DNA from: JAGQOZ01 sp041399205
GTDB lineage: Bacteria; Planctomycetota; Planctomycetia; Pirellulales; Pirellulaceae
Direction of reading: 5' to 3'
DNA: 64,000 bases
NCBI GenBank assembly: GCA_041399205.1
Contig: JAWKTK010000011.1
Location: forward strand, 62,001 to 126,000
In this document: piece after piece, positions 9,486 to 16,968 of the stretch
Layout: each line of letters begins with the position of its first letter
Numbering within the stretch: the first letter of the stretch is position 1
Program-made: the position numbers and the translations under genes
Notes under the pieces: generated by a model
What the model saw: the letters and a program-made list of their open reading frames with translations, nothing else
The model's database searches: none
What the model was told of the DNA's origin: nothing

Positions 9486-10412
9486 GTGAAGCAACCATTC
9501 TTTGTGAACTTTTTGTTGTTGGTACTGTTGGCAAGTGCGCCACTTTTCGCACAAGTAACTCGTTCGTCTGACACCAAGAAGCTGGTGATTGTGGCAGGCA
9601 AACCGTCTCATCCACCTCGGATGCACGAATTCAACGCCGGCGTTCAACTGCTGCACGCTTGTTTGTCAGACATGGACGGACTGGAAACTCGGTTTGTCCT
9701 TAACGGTTGGCCCAAAGACGAAGCCATTTTTGACAATGCCGATGCGGTGGTCTTCTACATGGATGGAGGCGGTGGGCATGAAGTGGTCCAACAAGGCCGA
9801 CGACGATTGGACATGGTAAATCAATGGGCTCGTAACGGAATGGGCCTGGGTTTCATGCACTTTGGCGTGGAAGTGGTTCCGGATCAAGCAGGAGCAGAAT
9901 TCAAACAGTGGATCGGTGGCCATTACGAACACATGTTTTCCTGCAATCCCATTTGGGAACCTTCGTTCAGTGACTTTCCAGATCATCCCATCACACGTGG
10001 CGTTCAACCGTTTCAAGTCAAGGACGAATGGTACTTCAACATGCGATTCCTGGGTAACTCGCCAGGAAACGAAGCCTTCGAATCGGACGGTTTGCAGTTC
10101 TGGCCGATCCTGGTTGCCAAGCCGTCAGACCAAGTTCGTAACGGCCCGTACGTCTACCCCAAGGGGCCCTACACTCACATTCAAGACGCTTCCGGACGTC
10201 CCGAAGCGATGATGTGGGCCGTGGAAAGAAACGACAAAGGACGAGGCTTTGGATTTACCGGAGGCCACTTTCATGACAATTGGGCGAACGATTATTTTCG
10301 CAAAGTTGTCCTGAACGCCATGCTTTGGATTTCGCATGTCGAAGTCCCCGCCGACGGCGTCCAATCCACCGTGACTCGGCCGCAGCTAGACGCCAACCTG
10401 GATCCCAAGTAA
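9486..10412 (+). CDS. Secreted ThuA-domain protein
   Basis: 308 residues from a GTG at 9486. A classical signal peptide (FFVNFLLLVLLASAPLFAQ) is followed by a ThuA / class I glutamine amidotransferase-like fold: KKLVIVAGKPSHPPRMHEF, ADAVVFYMDGGGGHEVV, WARNGMGLGFMHFGVEV, then GGHYEHM and a C-terminal RNDKGRGFGFTGGHFHDNW. ThuA-like proteins are very numerous in planctomycetes, often exported and linked to sugar or sulfated-polysaccharide use, but the reaction is not established. The conserved GGHFH suggests a ligand or metal site. It seems monocistronic, with about 95 bases to the convergent gene on the right. Confidence 0.87.
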   Translation: MKQPFFVNFLLLVLLASAPLFAQVTRSSDTKKLVIVAGKPSHPPRMHEFNAGVQLLHACLSDMDGLETRFVLNGWPKDEAIFDNADAVVFYMDGGGGHEVVQQGRRRLDMVNQWARNGMGLGFMHFGVEVVPDQAGAEFKQWIGGHYEHMFSCNPIWEPSFSDFPDHPITRGVQPFQVKDEWYFNMRFLGNSPGNEAFESDGLQFWPILVAKPSDQVRNGPYVYPKGPYTHIQDASGRPEAMMWAVERNDKGRGFGFTGGHFHDNWANDYFRKVVLNAMLWISHVEVPADGVQSTVTRPQLDANLDPK

Positions 10413-10507
10413 GCCGATTCGATTGCAAAACTCGATTGGCCCGACGTGGTTCACGGGACGTTAGTTCGAACGCTTGTCGGGCGAACCATCCGGTTCGACG
10501 TAGCCAG

Positions 10508-10984
10508 TCAATCGAGCGCAGTTCCCGGTCGGGCGTGCCCGAGTTCCGAATGGAGTCGTTGCCCGGGCCGGATCGCTCGCCACGGAAACAGCACGGCGTC
10601 TTTGCCAAATCGCAGCGCCGAAATACCGGGTTGCAGACATGGATAATTGGTGAGACCGTGGCGTTCTAAAGCGACGTCTTCAAAGAATAGTCGTCCGTGC
10701 GTTGCGCCGCTTGGTTCCCAAGAATACGTCTTGATGGTTCCTGGTGGCGAGATACGTCTGAGCGACGCGTCTGCTGGATGCATTGGTTCCAGCGAATCGA
10801 ATTTAGTGAATTCGATCGAACGTAACGGCGAATCCAGTGAAACGGCTGCGGATTCGTTGGCCGCGACAATGTCCACCGGAATCGGATTCTTCGGCGCCAT
10901 CATCACCACCGGTTCGTCCGCGATGGCCAGCAAACCCACGTTGGCCAAAATCAATAGGCAGCCCAGATATAGACGAATCTGCAT
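10508..10984 (-). CDS. Planctomycete-specific secreted protein of unknown function
   Basis: 158 residues from the ATG at 10984, which has AGGAA about 7 bases upstream. An in-frame upstream start would add 12 residues ahead of the signal peptide. The signal peptide (LYLGCLLILANVGLLAIA) is followed by a variable acidic region, then a conserved-looking C-terminal block GRLFFEDVALERHGL ... LQPGISALRFGKDA ... GHARPGT. I recall similar 'FEDxxLERxG ... LQPxxSAxxF ... GHxRPG' blocks in many planctomycete hypothetical proteins, so this is probably a divergent member. The function is unknown. It stands alone and convergent to the ThuA gene. Confidence 0.68.
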   Translation of the reverse strand: MQIRLYLGCLLILANVGLLAIADEPVVMMAPKNPIPVDIVAANESAAVSLDSPLRSIEFTKFDSLEPMHPADASLRRISPPGTIKTYSWEPSGATHGRLFFEDVALERHGLTNYPCLQPGISALRFGKDAVLFPWRAIRPGQRLHSELGHARPGTALD

Positions 10985-11300
10985 CCAACGTTCCTCCGAA
11001 TTGAACCTACCGCACGCCACGCATACCAGTAGCGTGATATCGTCGCGATGCTAGCAGCCTGTCCACGGAAAGCGGCAACCGTGACGATTGGCAATGCCTG
11101 CCGAACAGGTTTGTTCTGGCCGCGCAAAGTCTCCGGAGCGAACACTGCGGAACCAACCAGGTGATTCACGTCGATCGTGACAGTCGTAGCAACGCTATTG
11201 ATATCGTTGCAGCGTTGGACCGTGGACAGCCGAAAGCAGGATTTAGCGAACGAAATGGAATCGTTCGTTTCTGAACTTTCGTTGCCAAACAAGGATGATC
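10985..11300. other. Divergent intergenic region
   Basis: About 315 bases between the leftward small secreted protein and the rightward TolC-like gene, presumably carrying both promoters. I saw no gene and no strong hairpin. A GCAACG-rich stretch around 11185-11220 contains partial direct repeats (GTAGCAACG, GTTGCAGCGTTGG) that I cannot assign. Confidence 0.4.
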
Positions 11301-13346
11301 ATGATTCGCCGGATGCGAAAGCGAACATGGACCGTAGGGGCCATGGTTCTGACGTTGCTGGCCACCGGCTGCGCGCATCGCAAGTCGTTTCGCTTTGGCC
11401 CATCGCCGTCTGAATCCGTGTCGGATTCGGAATGCCAACGGGCGAGTGATGTCCAATCGATGCACATTGAATATCCCGACTTGTGCGAACCGGCCGTTCA
11501 GCCGCCGCCCAGCGTCGCACCTCGTCCAGCCGATTCGCTGCCTTCGGAATTTTGGGATCTATCGTTGGACGAAGCGATTGAACGAAGCCTGCGTACCAAA
11601 GTCATTGCCGATCTGGGTGGCCGTATCATTTCGAATCCCGAATCGATCACCACTGCGTTCGATCCGGCCATCCAGGAAACTGATCCGATCCTTGGCGTCC
11701 AAGCGGCGCTCAGCGAATTCGATGCATCGTTGGCGTCGCAGTTCTTGTACAGCAAGAATGATCGCGTTTTCAACAACCAAATCATCGGCGGTGGTGTCCA
11801 GCAGTTGACACAAGATACCTTCAACTTCCAGACTGAACTTTCCAAAACCGCCGCCACGGGAACTCGTTTTTCCATTCGCCAACAAACCGCCTACGATTCG
11901 AACAACCGGTTGGGGAATCGATTTCCGAGTGCTTACGAAACGCAGTGGCAGTCAGAAGTTCGACATCCCTTGTTGCAAGGCGCGGGAATCGAATTCAATC
12001 GGATTGCCGGCCCCAACGCGCAGCCAGGACTGCGGTTTCGTAACGGCATTCTGATCGCAAGAATCAATACGGATATCAGTTTGGCGGATTTGGAAATGGC
12101 TGTCCGCAATCGCATTAGCCAAGTGGAAGACGCGTATTGGCAACTCTATCTGGCCTACCGCACGTATGACGCCAGAAGAAAGACGCTGGAAGCGGTGACC
12201 GAAACCTATAATCGCGCAAAATCCCGAGGGGAGGAGGGTGTCGACGGTGGCGAAATCGATACCGTGCTCCAAGCCAAGAGCGAAGTGCTGAAAAATCGGC
12301 AGTTGCTGTCCGACGCATTGCTTGGCGCCAAAGGCGTTTATCAAGCGGAACGGACGTTGCGACAACTGATCAGCGAAACCACCACAGACGTTCGGCTCAT
12401 TCGGCCCAGTGACGAACCAACTTTAACTCGCATGACTTACGACTGGGAATCGCTTCGTCAAACGGCTTTTGAAAAACGAGCGGAATTGCGTCGCCAAGCG
12501 TGGAAAGTCAAGCAAGAAGAACTTCGCGTCTTGGCCGCCAAAAATTTTCTGCTGCCTGGACTAGACGCGATCGCTCGGCACCGCATGCGAGGCTTCGGGG
12601 ATGACCTGATGGGCAATGGCGGAAATTTCGCCAGTGCGCATCGCGATCTCACTAGTTTGGATCATCAAGAATGGGAGTTTGGGCTGGAGCTGAACGTGCC
12701 GCTGGGATATCGACAAGCGCTGGCCGGCGTGCGCAACGCCAAGCTGAACTACGCTCGCGAGCGAGCTGTCCTGCTGGAACAACAGCAAGCGATTGATCTG
12801 GCGTTACATCTGGCCATACAAACTCAGGTGAATGCCTGGGATCAATTGCGGCAAGTTCGTGAACGAGTAGACACGAATCAGTTGGACGTGAAGGTCAAAT
12901 CGGATCGTTTTCACGACTTAGGCGCAGTGACGGTGGATGAATTGCTGCGAGCCCAACAGCGGTTGTTCGAATCGGAATTGGAATATCATACGTTGCGAGT
13001 CGAACATGCGGTGGCGGTGAAAAACGTCAGCTTGGAATCCGGAACGCTGTTGGATCTCGCCGGCGTGGTCATGAACGAACAACCGTCTTGCGATTGGGAA
13101 TACGCCGATGCGTGCCGCATTCAACGTCGGACGAGTGCGTTTGACTACCGTTGCCAAATTCCGGCGGTTGTGGCCACGCGAAACGCGTTTTCCACTTCCA
13201 CCGCCGCCGACGACGTTATCGTTTTACCGCATCTGGACCAAGAATCGTCACCTGACCTCGCATCCCCGGCAGCAATTTCCGATCCGGATTGGGAAGCTCT
13301 CCCATCACCCGAAATTCACCGCTTACCGGATGTAATTCAGGACTGA
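11301..13346 (+). CDS. TolC-like outer-membrane efflux lipoprotein
   Basis: About 681 residues. The start is the ATG at 11301, with AAGGA 5 bases upstream; an ATG at 11295 overlaps that site. A lipoprotein signal ends in LLATGC, placing the protein in the outer membrane. The body has the paired long-helix arrangement of outer-membrane efflux proteins: NRISQVEDAYWQLYLAYRTYDARR, ...EVLKNRQLLSDALLGAKGVYQAERTLRQL, and near the end AIQTQVNAWDQLRQVRERVDTNQ. It would form the trimeric exit duct of a tripartite pump. The convergent gene on the other strand encodes a matching adaptor. The last ~45 residues (acidic, Ser/Pro-rich) are encoded opposite the adaptor's 3' end. Confidence 0.88.
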   Translation: MIRRMRKRTWTVGAMVLTLLATGCAHRKSFRFGPSPSESVSDSECQRASDVQSMHIEYPDLCEPAVQPPPSVAPRPADSLPSEFWDLSLDEAIERSLRTKVIADLGGRIISNPESITTAFDPAIQETDPILGVQAALSEFDASLASQFLYSKNDRVFNNQIIGGGVQQLTQDTFNFQTELSKTAATGTRFSIRQQTAYDSNNRLGNRFPSAYETQWQSEVRHPLLQGAGIEFNRIAGPNAQPGLRFRNGILIARINTDISLADLEMAVRNRISQVEDAYWQLYLAYRTYDARRKTLEAVTETYNRAKSRGEEGVDGGEIDTVLQAKSEVLKNRQLLSDALLGAKGVYQAERTLRQLISETTTDVRLIRPSDEPTLTRMTYDWESLRQTAFEKRAELRRQAWKVKQEELRVLAAKNFLLPGLDAIARHRMRGFGDDLMGNGGNFASAHRDLTSLDHQEWEFGLELNVPLGYRQALAGVRNAKLNYARERAVLLEQQQAIDLALHLAIQTQVNAWDQLRQVRERVDTNQLDVKVKSDRFHDLGAVTVDELLRAQQRLFESELEYHTLRVEHAVAVKNVSLESGTLLDLAGVVMNEQPSCDWEYADACRIQRRTSAFDYRCQIPAVVATRNAFSTSTAADDVIVLPHLDQESSPDLASPAAISDPDWEALPSPEIHRLPDVIQD

Positions 13347-14100
13347 CAAACGTGATGACGCCAGAAAAAGAAGTTTCGCCCGATGGCAAGGCGTTGGGCA
13401 ACGAAAATTCAATTTGTCGACCGGTCAGATTCGGATCGTAGTGTGCGGCGGCCAACGACATTTCTATTCGCAGCGGATCGGTCTGGATGATGCGTGCCAC
13501 CGGTTCGCCCACGTTGATCCAGTTGCCTGGTTGAGCTAACACTTCGACCACCAGGCCGTCGCTGGGCGAGGTGATGCGATATTGATGCAGGCGAACCCCA
13601 GCCAATTCCGATTCCGCTACTTTTTCTTGCAGAGTGGCACGAGCTATCTCGGTTTCAAAATCGGCTTGTTCAATGGCCAGTCTCGCTTGTTCGACAACAA
13701 GTCGACGACGTTCGACTTCCGAATGAGAAACCGTGCCGGCGTAACGTTGATTGGCATCCAGCACTTTTTGGTATTCGGCAGCGTTCACTTCCAGCGAAGC
13801 GGCCGCGTAGCGCCGATTCACGTCGTTGGAAACGGGCAATTCGGCCGATTCGATAGCTCGTTGCGTTCGAACCAATTCTTGCGACGCCACGGCATCGTCA
13901 AGTGACACCAACATGTCACCAGCGTAAACGGAATCGCCTTCGCGTATCCGCACATCTCGAATTTGACCAGCCACTTGCGCAGGGACCAGCACTTCGTGTC
14001 TCAACCGCAGCTGCGCGTCAATCACCAACGCCGCGTCTTCCGCTTTCAATACGTTTGAAATCAAGCCAACAATAATCAACGAGATTTGCCAGTGTTGCAT
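13216..14100 (-). CDS. HlyD/RND-type periplasmic adaptor protein
   Basis: 294 residues with a signal peptide (ISLIIVGLISNVLKA). A biotinyl-lipoyl-like half (VPAQVAGQIRDVRIREGDSVYAGDMLVSLDD) is followed by an alpha-hairpin (~75-165, with RRRLVVEQARLAIEQADFET). The second lipoyl half (YRITSPSDGLVVEVLAQPGNWINVGEPVARI) and a beta-barrel ending in KLLPGMRGQVTI complete the adaptor fold. It would link an inner-membrane transporter to the TolC-like channel encoded opposite. No pump gene is present in the window. The last 131 bases of the coding region overlap the 3' end of the TolC-like gene on the other strand; the adaptor's C-terminal barrel is conserved, so this end is genuine. Confidence 0.9.
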   Translation of the reverse strand: MQHWQISLIIVGLISNVLKAEDAALVIDAQLRLRHEVLVPAQVAGQIRDVRIREGDSVYAGDMLVSLDDAVASQELVRTQRAIESAELPVSNDVNRRYAAASLEVNAAEYQKVLDANQRYAGTVSHSEVERRRLVVEQARLAIEQADFETEIARATLQEKVAESELAGVRLHQYRITSPSDGLVVEVLAQPGNWINVGEPVARIIQTDPLRIEMSLAAAHYDPNLTGRQIEFSLPNALPSGETSFSGVITFVSPELHPVSGEFRVMGELPNPDRKLLPGMRGQVTILGPDAVKR

Positions 14101-14614
14101 GAGCCGCGTTCCGCAAAGGTGATTGCTTGAAAAAATCTAACAAACTCTCATGCTAACACGCTGACGGGCGCTTCCGGGAAGAATCCAAATGGGCGACTTG
14201 AAAAGAGCGGCTGCCTGCAGGGTTTGTAGTGAATGTTTCGGCTGTAGCTGCGAGTACTGCCAAGCGAGCTTCCGTGTATCCACAGTGTTCCCAGCAGCAA
14301 TTTTCTCCGGGAATTTCCGCCATACAGCAAGCTGGCTAGCCCTCAGACAGGGAAGGCAGCTAGGTGGTAAGCTGCAGTCGCCGCCGCAATTGCCGCAAAG
14401 CCCGAGACAAGGCCTGGCGCCTCCGCGCCGAATAGCCAATAACTAATTTGAACACGTCGCAAACGTCAGTCTTGTTGCCCCACATGCTGACGGTGTTCAA
14501 ACGACTCGGGTCCAGCGTTATTGGCTCTGCGTTGCGACCCGAGTTTTCTATTATGTCGAACAAGACGAACGTTTTGCGTTTATTGATTGGAAATCGAAAA
14601 GCGTCGTCAGCGAA
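14101..14614. other. 514-base non-coding region
   Basis: This is the stretch between the start of the adaptor gene (leftward) and the stop of the metallopeptidase gene. No convincing coding frame exists on either strand. Its right part (14416-14544) contains a dense set of inverted repeats described separately. Confidence 0.5.
14416..14544. repeat. Cluster of nested and interleaved inverted repeats (possible structured RNA)
   Basis: Four pairings can be read directly. They are GGCGC/GCGCC (14416-14420 with 14425-14429), AGCCAATAAC/GTTATTGGCT (14434-14443 with 14517-14526), TTTGAACAC/GTGTTCAAA together with CGTCAG/CTGACG (14447-14455, 14464-14469 with 14493-14501, 14487-14492), and ACTCGGGTC/GACCCGAGT (14504-14512 with 14536-14544). 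The second pair's right arm lies inside the loop of the fourth pair, so both together would form a pseudoknot. It could be a non-coding RNA, a mobile palindromic element or a terminator-like structure. It matches no RNA family I know. Confidence 0.45.
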
Positions 14615-15490
14615 TCATAGTTCGCGATAGTCCAGTTCGAATACCGCCGTCATCTGTCTTGGGTCGCCGGACATCAGTCCTTGCTTGAACCAGTGCATTC
14701 GTTGCTGTGATGTTCCGTGAGTAAACCGTTTGGGTTCCACATAGCCTTGAGCCTGCAGTTGCAGTGTGTCGTCGCCAATTTGGTTCGCGGCGTTAATACC
14801 TTCTTGGATATCGCCGTCTTCTAGAATATTGAAGTCCTTCTGAGCGTGGTGCGCCCATACACCTGCCAAAAAATCAGCTTGTAATTCCAGTCGGACGGAC
14901 TCTTGATTGACCAGCGTTTCATTGCGTCTTTGACGAGCTTCATTCAGGCGATCGTTTTGTCCAAGCAGTTCCTGGACGTGGTGAGCCACTTCATGCGCAA
15001 TGACATACGCTTGCGCGAAATCACCCGGCGCGTCGTGTCGCCGAGCGAGTTGATCAAAGAAGGAAGGATCGATGTACACCTGTTGGTCGGCCGGACAATA
15101 AAACGGCCCCATCGCCGCGCTGGCCATGCCGCAGCCAGAACGAACTTGATCTTTAAAGATGATCAGTTTCGGTGCGCGGTATTCACCTTGGACATATTGC
15201 TGAAAGAGTTTCTGCCAGACTTTTTCGGTGTCTCGCAAAGTAACCGAAATGAATTCTCCCGCTTCATCCTGAATGCCATCGCCGGCGCCGGCACGCTTAT
15301 CTTGGGCCACGGCCGGCCTGTTTTGTCCTTGTCCCAAAATGCGCTGTAGTGTGTTTTGGTCCGCGCCCATAAACATGGCGATCAAAGCGACGATGAGGAC
15401 GCCAATTCCACCACCTGCCACAGCAGTGCCCGGCCCTATTCCTCGGCGATCCTCAACATTCTGACTTTGCTCTCGACCCTTCCAACGCAT
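14615..15490 (-). CDS. Membrane-anchored neutral zinc metallopeptidase (YpfJ family)
   Basis: 291 residues from the ATG at 15490, which is preceded by GGAAAGGAAG at good spacing; an upstream in-frame start is less likely. The N-terminus begins MRWKGREQSQNVEDRRG, typical of this family, then a Gly-rich membrane segment (~24-42). The catalytic domain carries the zinc motif HEVAHH (His166, Glu167, His170), after SGCGMASAAMGPFYCPADQQ and before LELQADFLAGVWAHHAQ, which supplies the third ligand region. The length is normal for the family. It is probably a periplasm-facing protease or inactive homologue; the substrate is unknown. It appears monocistronic. Confidence 0.9.
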   Translation of the reverse strand: MRWKGREQSQNVEDRRGIGPGTAVAGGGIGVLIVALIAMFMGADQNTLQRILGQGQNRPAVAQDKRAGAGDGIQDEAGEFISVTLRDTEKVWQKLFQQYVQGEYRAPKLIIFKDQVRSGCGMASAAMGPFYCPADQQVYIDPSFFDQLARRHDAPGDFAQAYVIAHEVAHHVQELLGQNDRLNEARQRRNETLVNQESVRLELQADFLAGVWAHHAQKDFNILEDGDIQEGINAANQIGDDTLQLQAQGYVEPKRFTHGTSQQRMHWFKQGLMSGDPRQMTAVFELDYREL

Positions 15491-15742
15491 GGGGTTCTTC
15501 CTTTCCAATGGTTTTGGTACGTGTATGATTTCCAAGCCGCAGGGGAAATTTTCTTCGTTTTCTGGTTTGTCCACAAGTCGTTGGTGCAACGATTCGTGGA
15601 GACGGTCAGTTGAATTCGTGTGGTCGGTCAATTCGCCTATGTCGTGTCAACTAGACGCAATCATGCCAAATTCTATAATGTGAACCGTTTTCGCTTGAAA
15701 ATAACTCGCTGAAATCAACTTCGCTACGAAAGGAACGGAGCT

Positions 15743-16801
15743 TTGCCTGAACACGTTGTCATCATTGGGAGTGGACCTGCAGGATGGTCAGCGGCCATCT
15801 ATGCGGCTCGAGCGAACCTGAATCCGTTGCTATTCGAAGGGACTCCTAAGCCGGAAATGATCCCGCTGGGACAGTTGGCCTTTACCACCGAAGTGGAAAA
15901 CTACGCCGGGTTTCCCGCTGGTAATATTCGCGCGTTTGTAGAAAGCGCCGTGGCCAAGGATCGACATTACAATCTGCCTCCGGCTCCCAAAGGCCATGAA
16001 AAAGACGGCCAACCACACTATGCCGTGCAAGGCGTGGAATTGATGGAGCTGATGAAACAGCAGGCGCTGAACTTTGGGACTCGAGTCGTCGGTGACGACA
16101 TTGTGTCAGTCGACTTTTCCGGCAAGCCCCTGAAAGTCCAGCCGGCGTCTGGCGACGCAGTTGAAGCGCATACGGTAATTATTGCGACGGGCGCGCGAGC
16201 TAACTACTTGGGCTTGGAATCGGAAGAACGCTTCAAGAACTTGGGCGTCAGTGCGTGTGCCGTGTGCGACGGCGCGCTGCCTCGTTTCCGCAACAAACCG
16301 CTGATTGTGGTTGGCGGAGGTGATTCGGCCGTGGAAGAAGCGACGTATCTGGCCAAGTACGCCGAAACCGTTTACTTGGTACATCGTCGCGATGAATTGC
16401 GAGCGTCCAAGATTATGGCGCAACGAGCGATCGAGAATCCGAAGATTGACATTTTGTGGAATTCGGAAATCGATGAAGTGCTAGGCGATGAAGAACAAGG
16501 CGTCACGTCGGTTCGCTTGAAATCGACCGTGGATGATTCGAAGAAAGAAGTTGCCGCTGCCGGAATGTTCTTGGCCATTGGCCACACGCCCAATACGGAC
16601 TTCCTTAAAGGCCAGCTGAACATGAACGACAAAGGTTACATTCAGTGGACCACGGGGTTCAGAACGTATACCAGCGTGGAAGGTGTTTTTGCCGCGGGTG
16701 ACGTAGCGGACGATTATTATCGGCAAGCCATCACCTCGTCCGGCACAGGCTGTATGGCGGCACTGGATGCAGAACGTTACCTGGCCGACAAAGGACTGTA
16801 A
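15743..16801 (+). CDS. trxB: Thioredoxin reductase (NADPH)
   Basis: 352 residues from a TTG start at 15743 with AAAGGA/CGGAG just upstream. The N-terminal FAD motif IGSGPAGWSAAIYAARA (8-24) is followed by PLGQLAFTTEVENYAGFP. The redox-active disulfide is CAVCDG (Cys172, Cys175), the NADPH-binding motif is VVGGGDSAVEEA, and the final FAD motif is GVFAAGDVADDYYRQAI. It transfers electrons from NADPH to thioredoxin in the cytoplasm. Compared with the ~320-residue E. coli enzyme it carries an extra ~27-residue segment (about 70-97, rich in His/Lys/Pro). It is followed by a long inverted repeat. Confidence 0.95.
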   Translation: MPEHVVIIGSGPAGWSAAIYAARANLNPLLFEGTPKPEMIPLGQLAFTTEVENYAGFPAGNIRAFVESAVAKDRHYNLPPAPKGHEKDGQPHYAVQGVELMELMKQQALNFGTRVVGDDIVSVDFSGKPLKVQPASGDAVEAHTVIIATGARANYLGLESEERFKNLGVSACAVCDGALPRFRNKPLIVVGGGDSAVEEATYLAKYAETVYLVHRRDELRASKIMAQRAIENPKIDILWNSEIDEVLGDEEQGVTSVRLKSTVDDSKKEVAAAGMFLAIGHTPNTDFLKGQLNMNDKGYIQWTTGFRTYTSVEGVFAAGDVADDYYRQAITSSGTGCMAALDAERYLADKGL

Positions 16802-16820
16802 ACGGTTGGCAAGTTCCGAG

Positions 16821-16889
16821 TTTGTAGTCTCGCCTTGAGGCGGAAGGAACTCGTTAAGCGTTTATTCCGCCTCAAGGCGGGACTACAAA
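16821..16889. repeat. Long inverted repeat of a planctomycete dispersed-repeat type
   Basis: Two 25-base arms (16821-16845 and 16865-16889) are complementary with one mismatch, separated by 19 bases. Each arm contains the nearly self-complementary core CCGCCTTGAGGCGG or its relative. It starts 20 bases after the trxB stop, so its transcript would form a strong stem that could terminate transcription, although no U-tract follows. I recall very similar 'TTTGTAGT..CGCC..AGGCGG' sequences scattered in planctomycete genomes. Confidence 0.7.
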
Positions 16890-16968
16890 CAGTCAAACAG
16901 ATCGTTACCAACATCCGTTTCGCGCGTCGCACGATACAAGAAAAAATCCCAACCTATAGGCGAATGAC

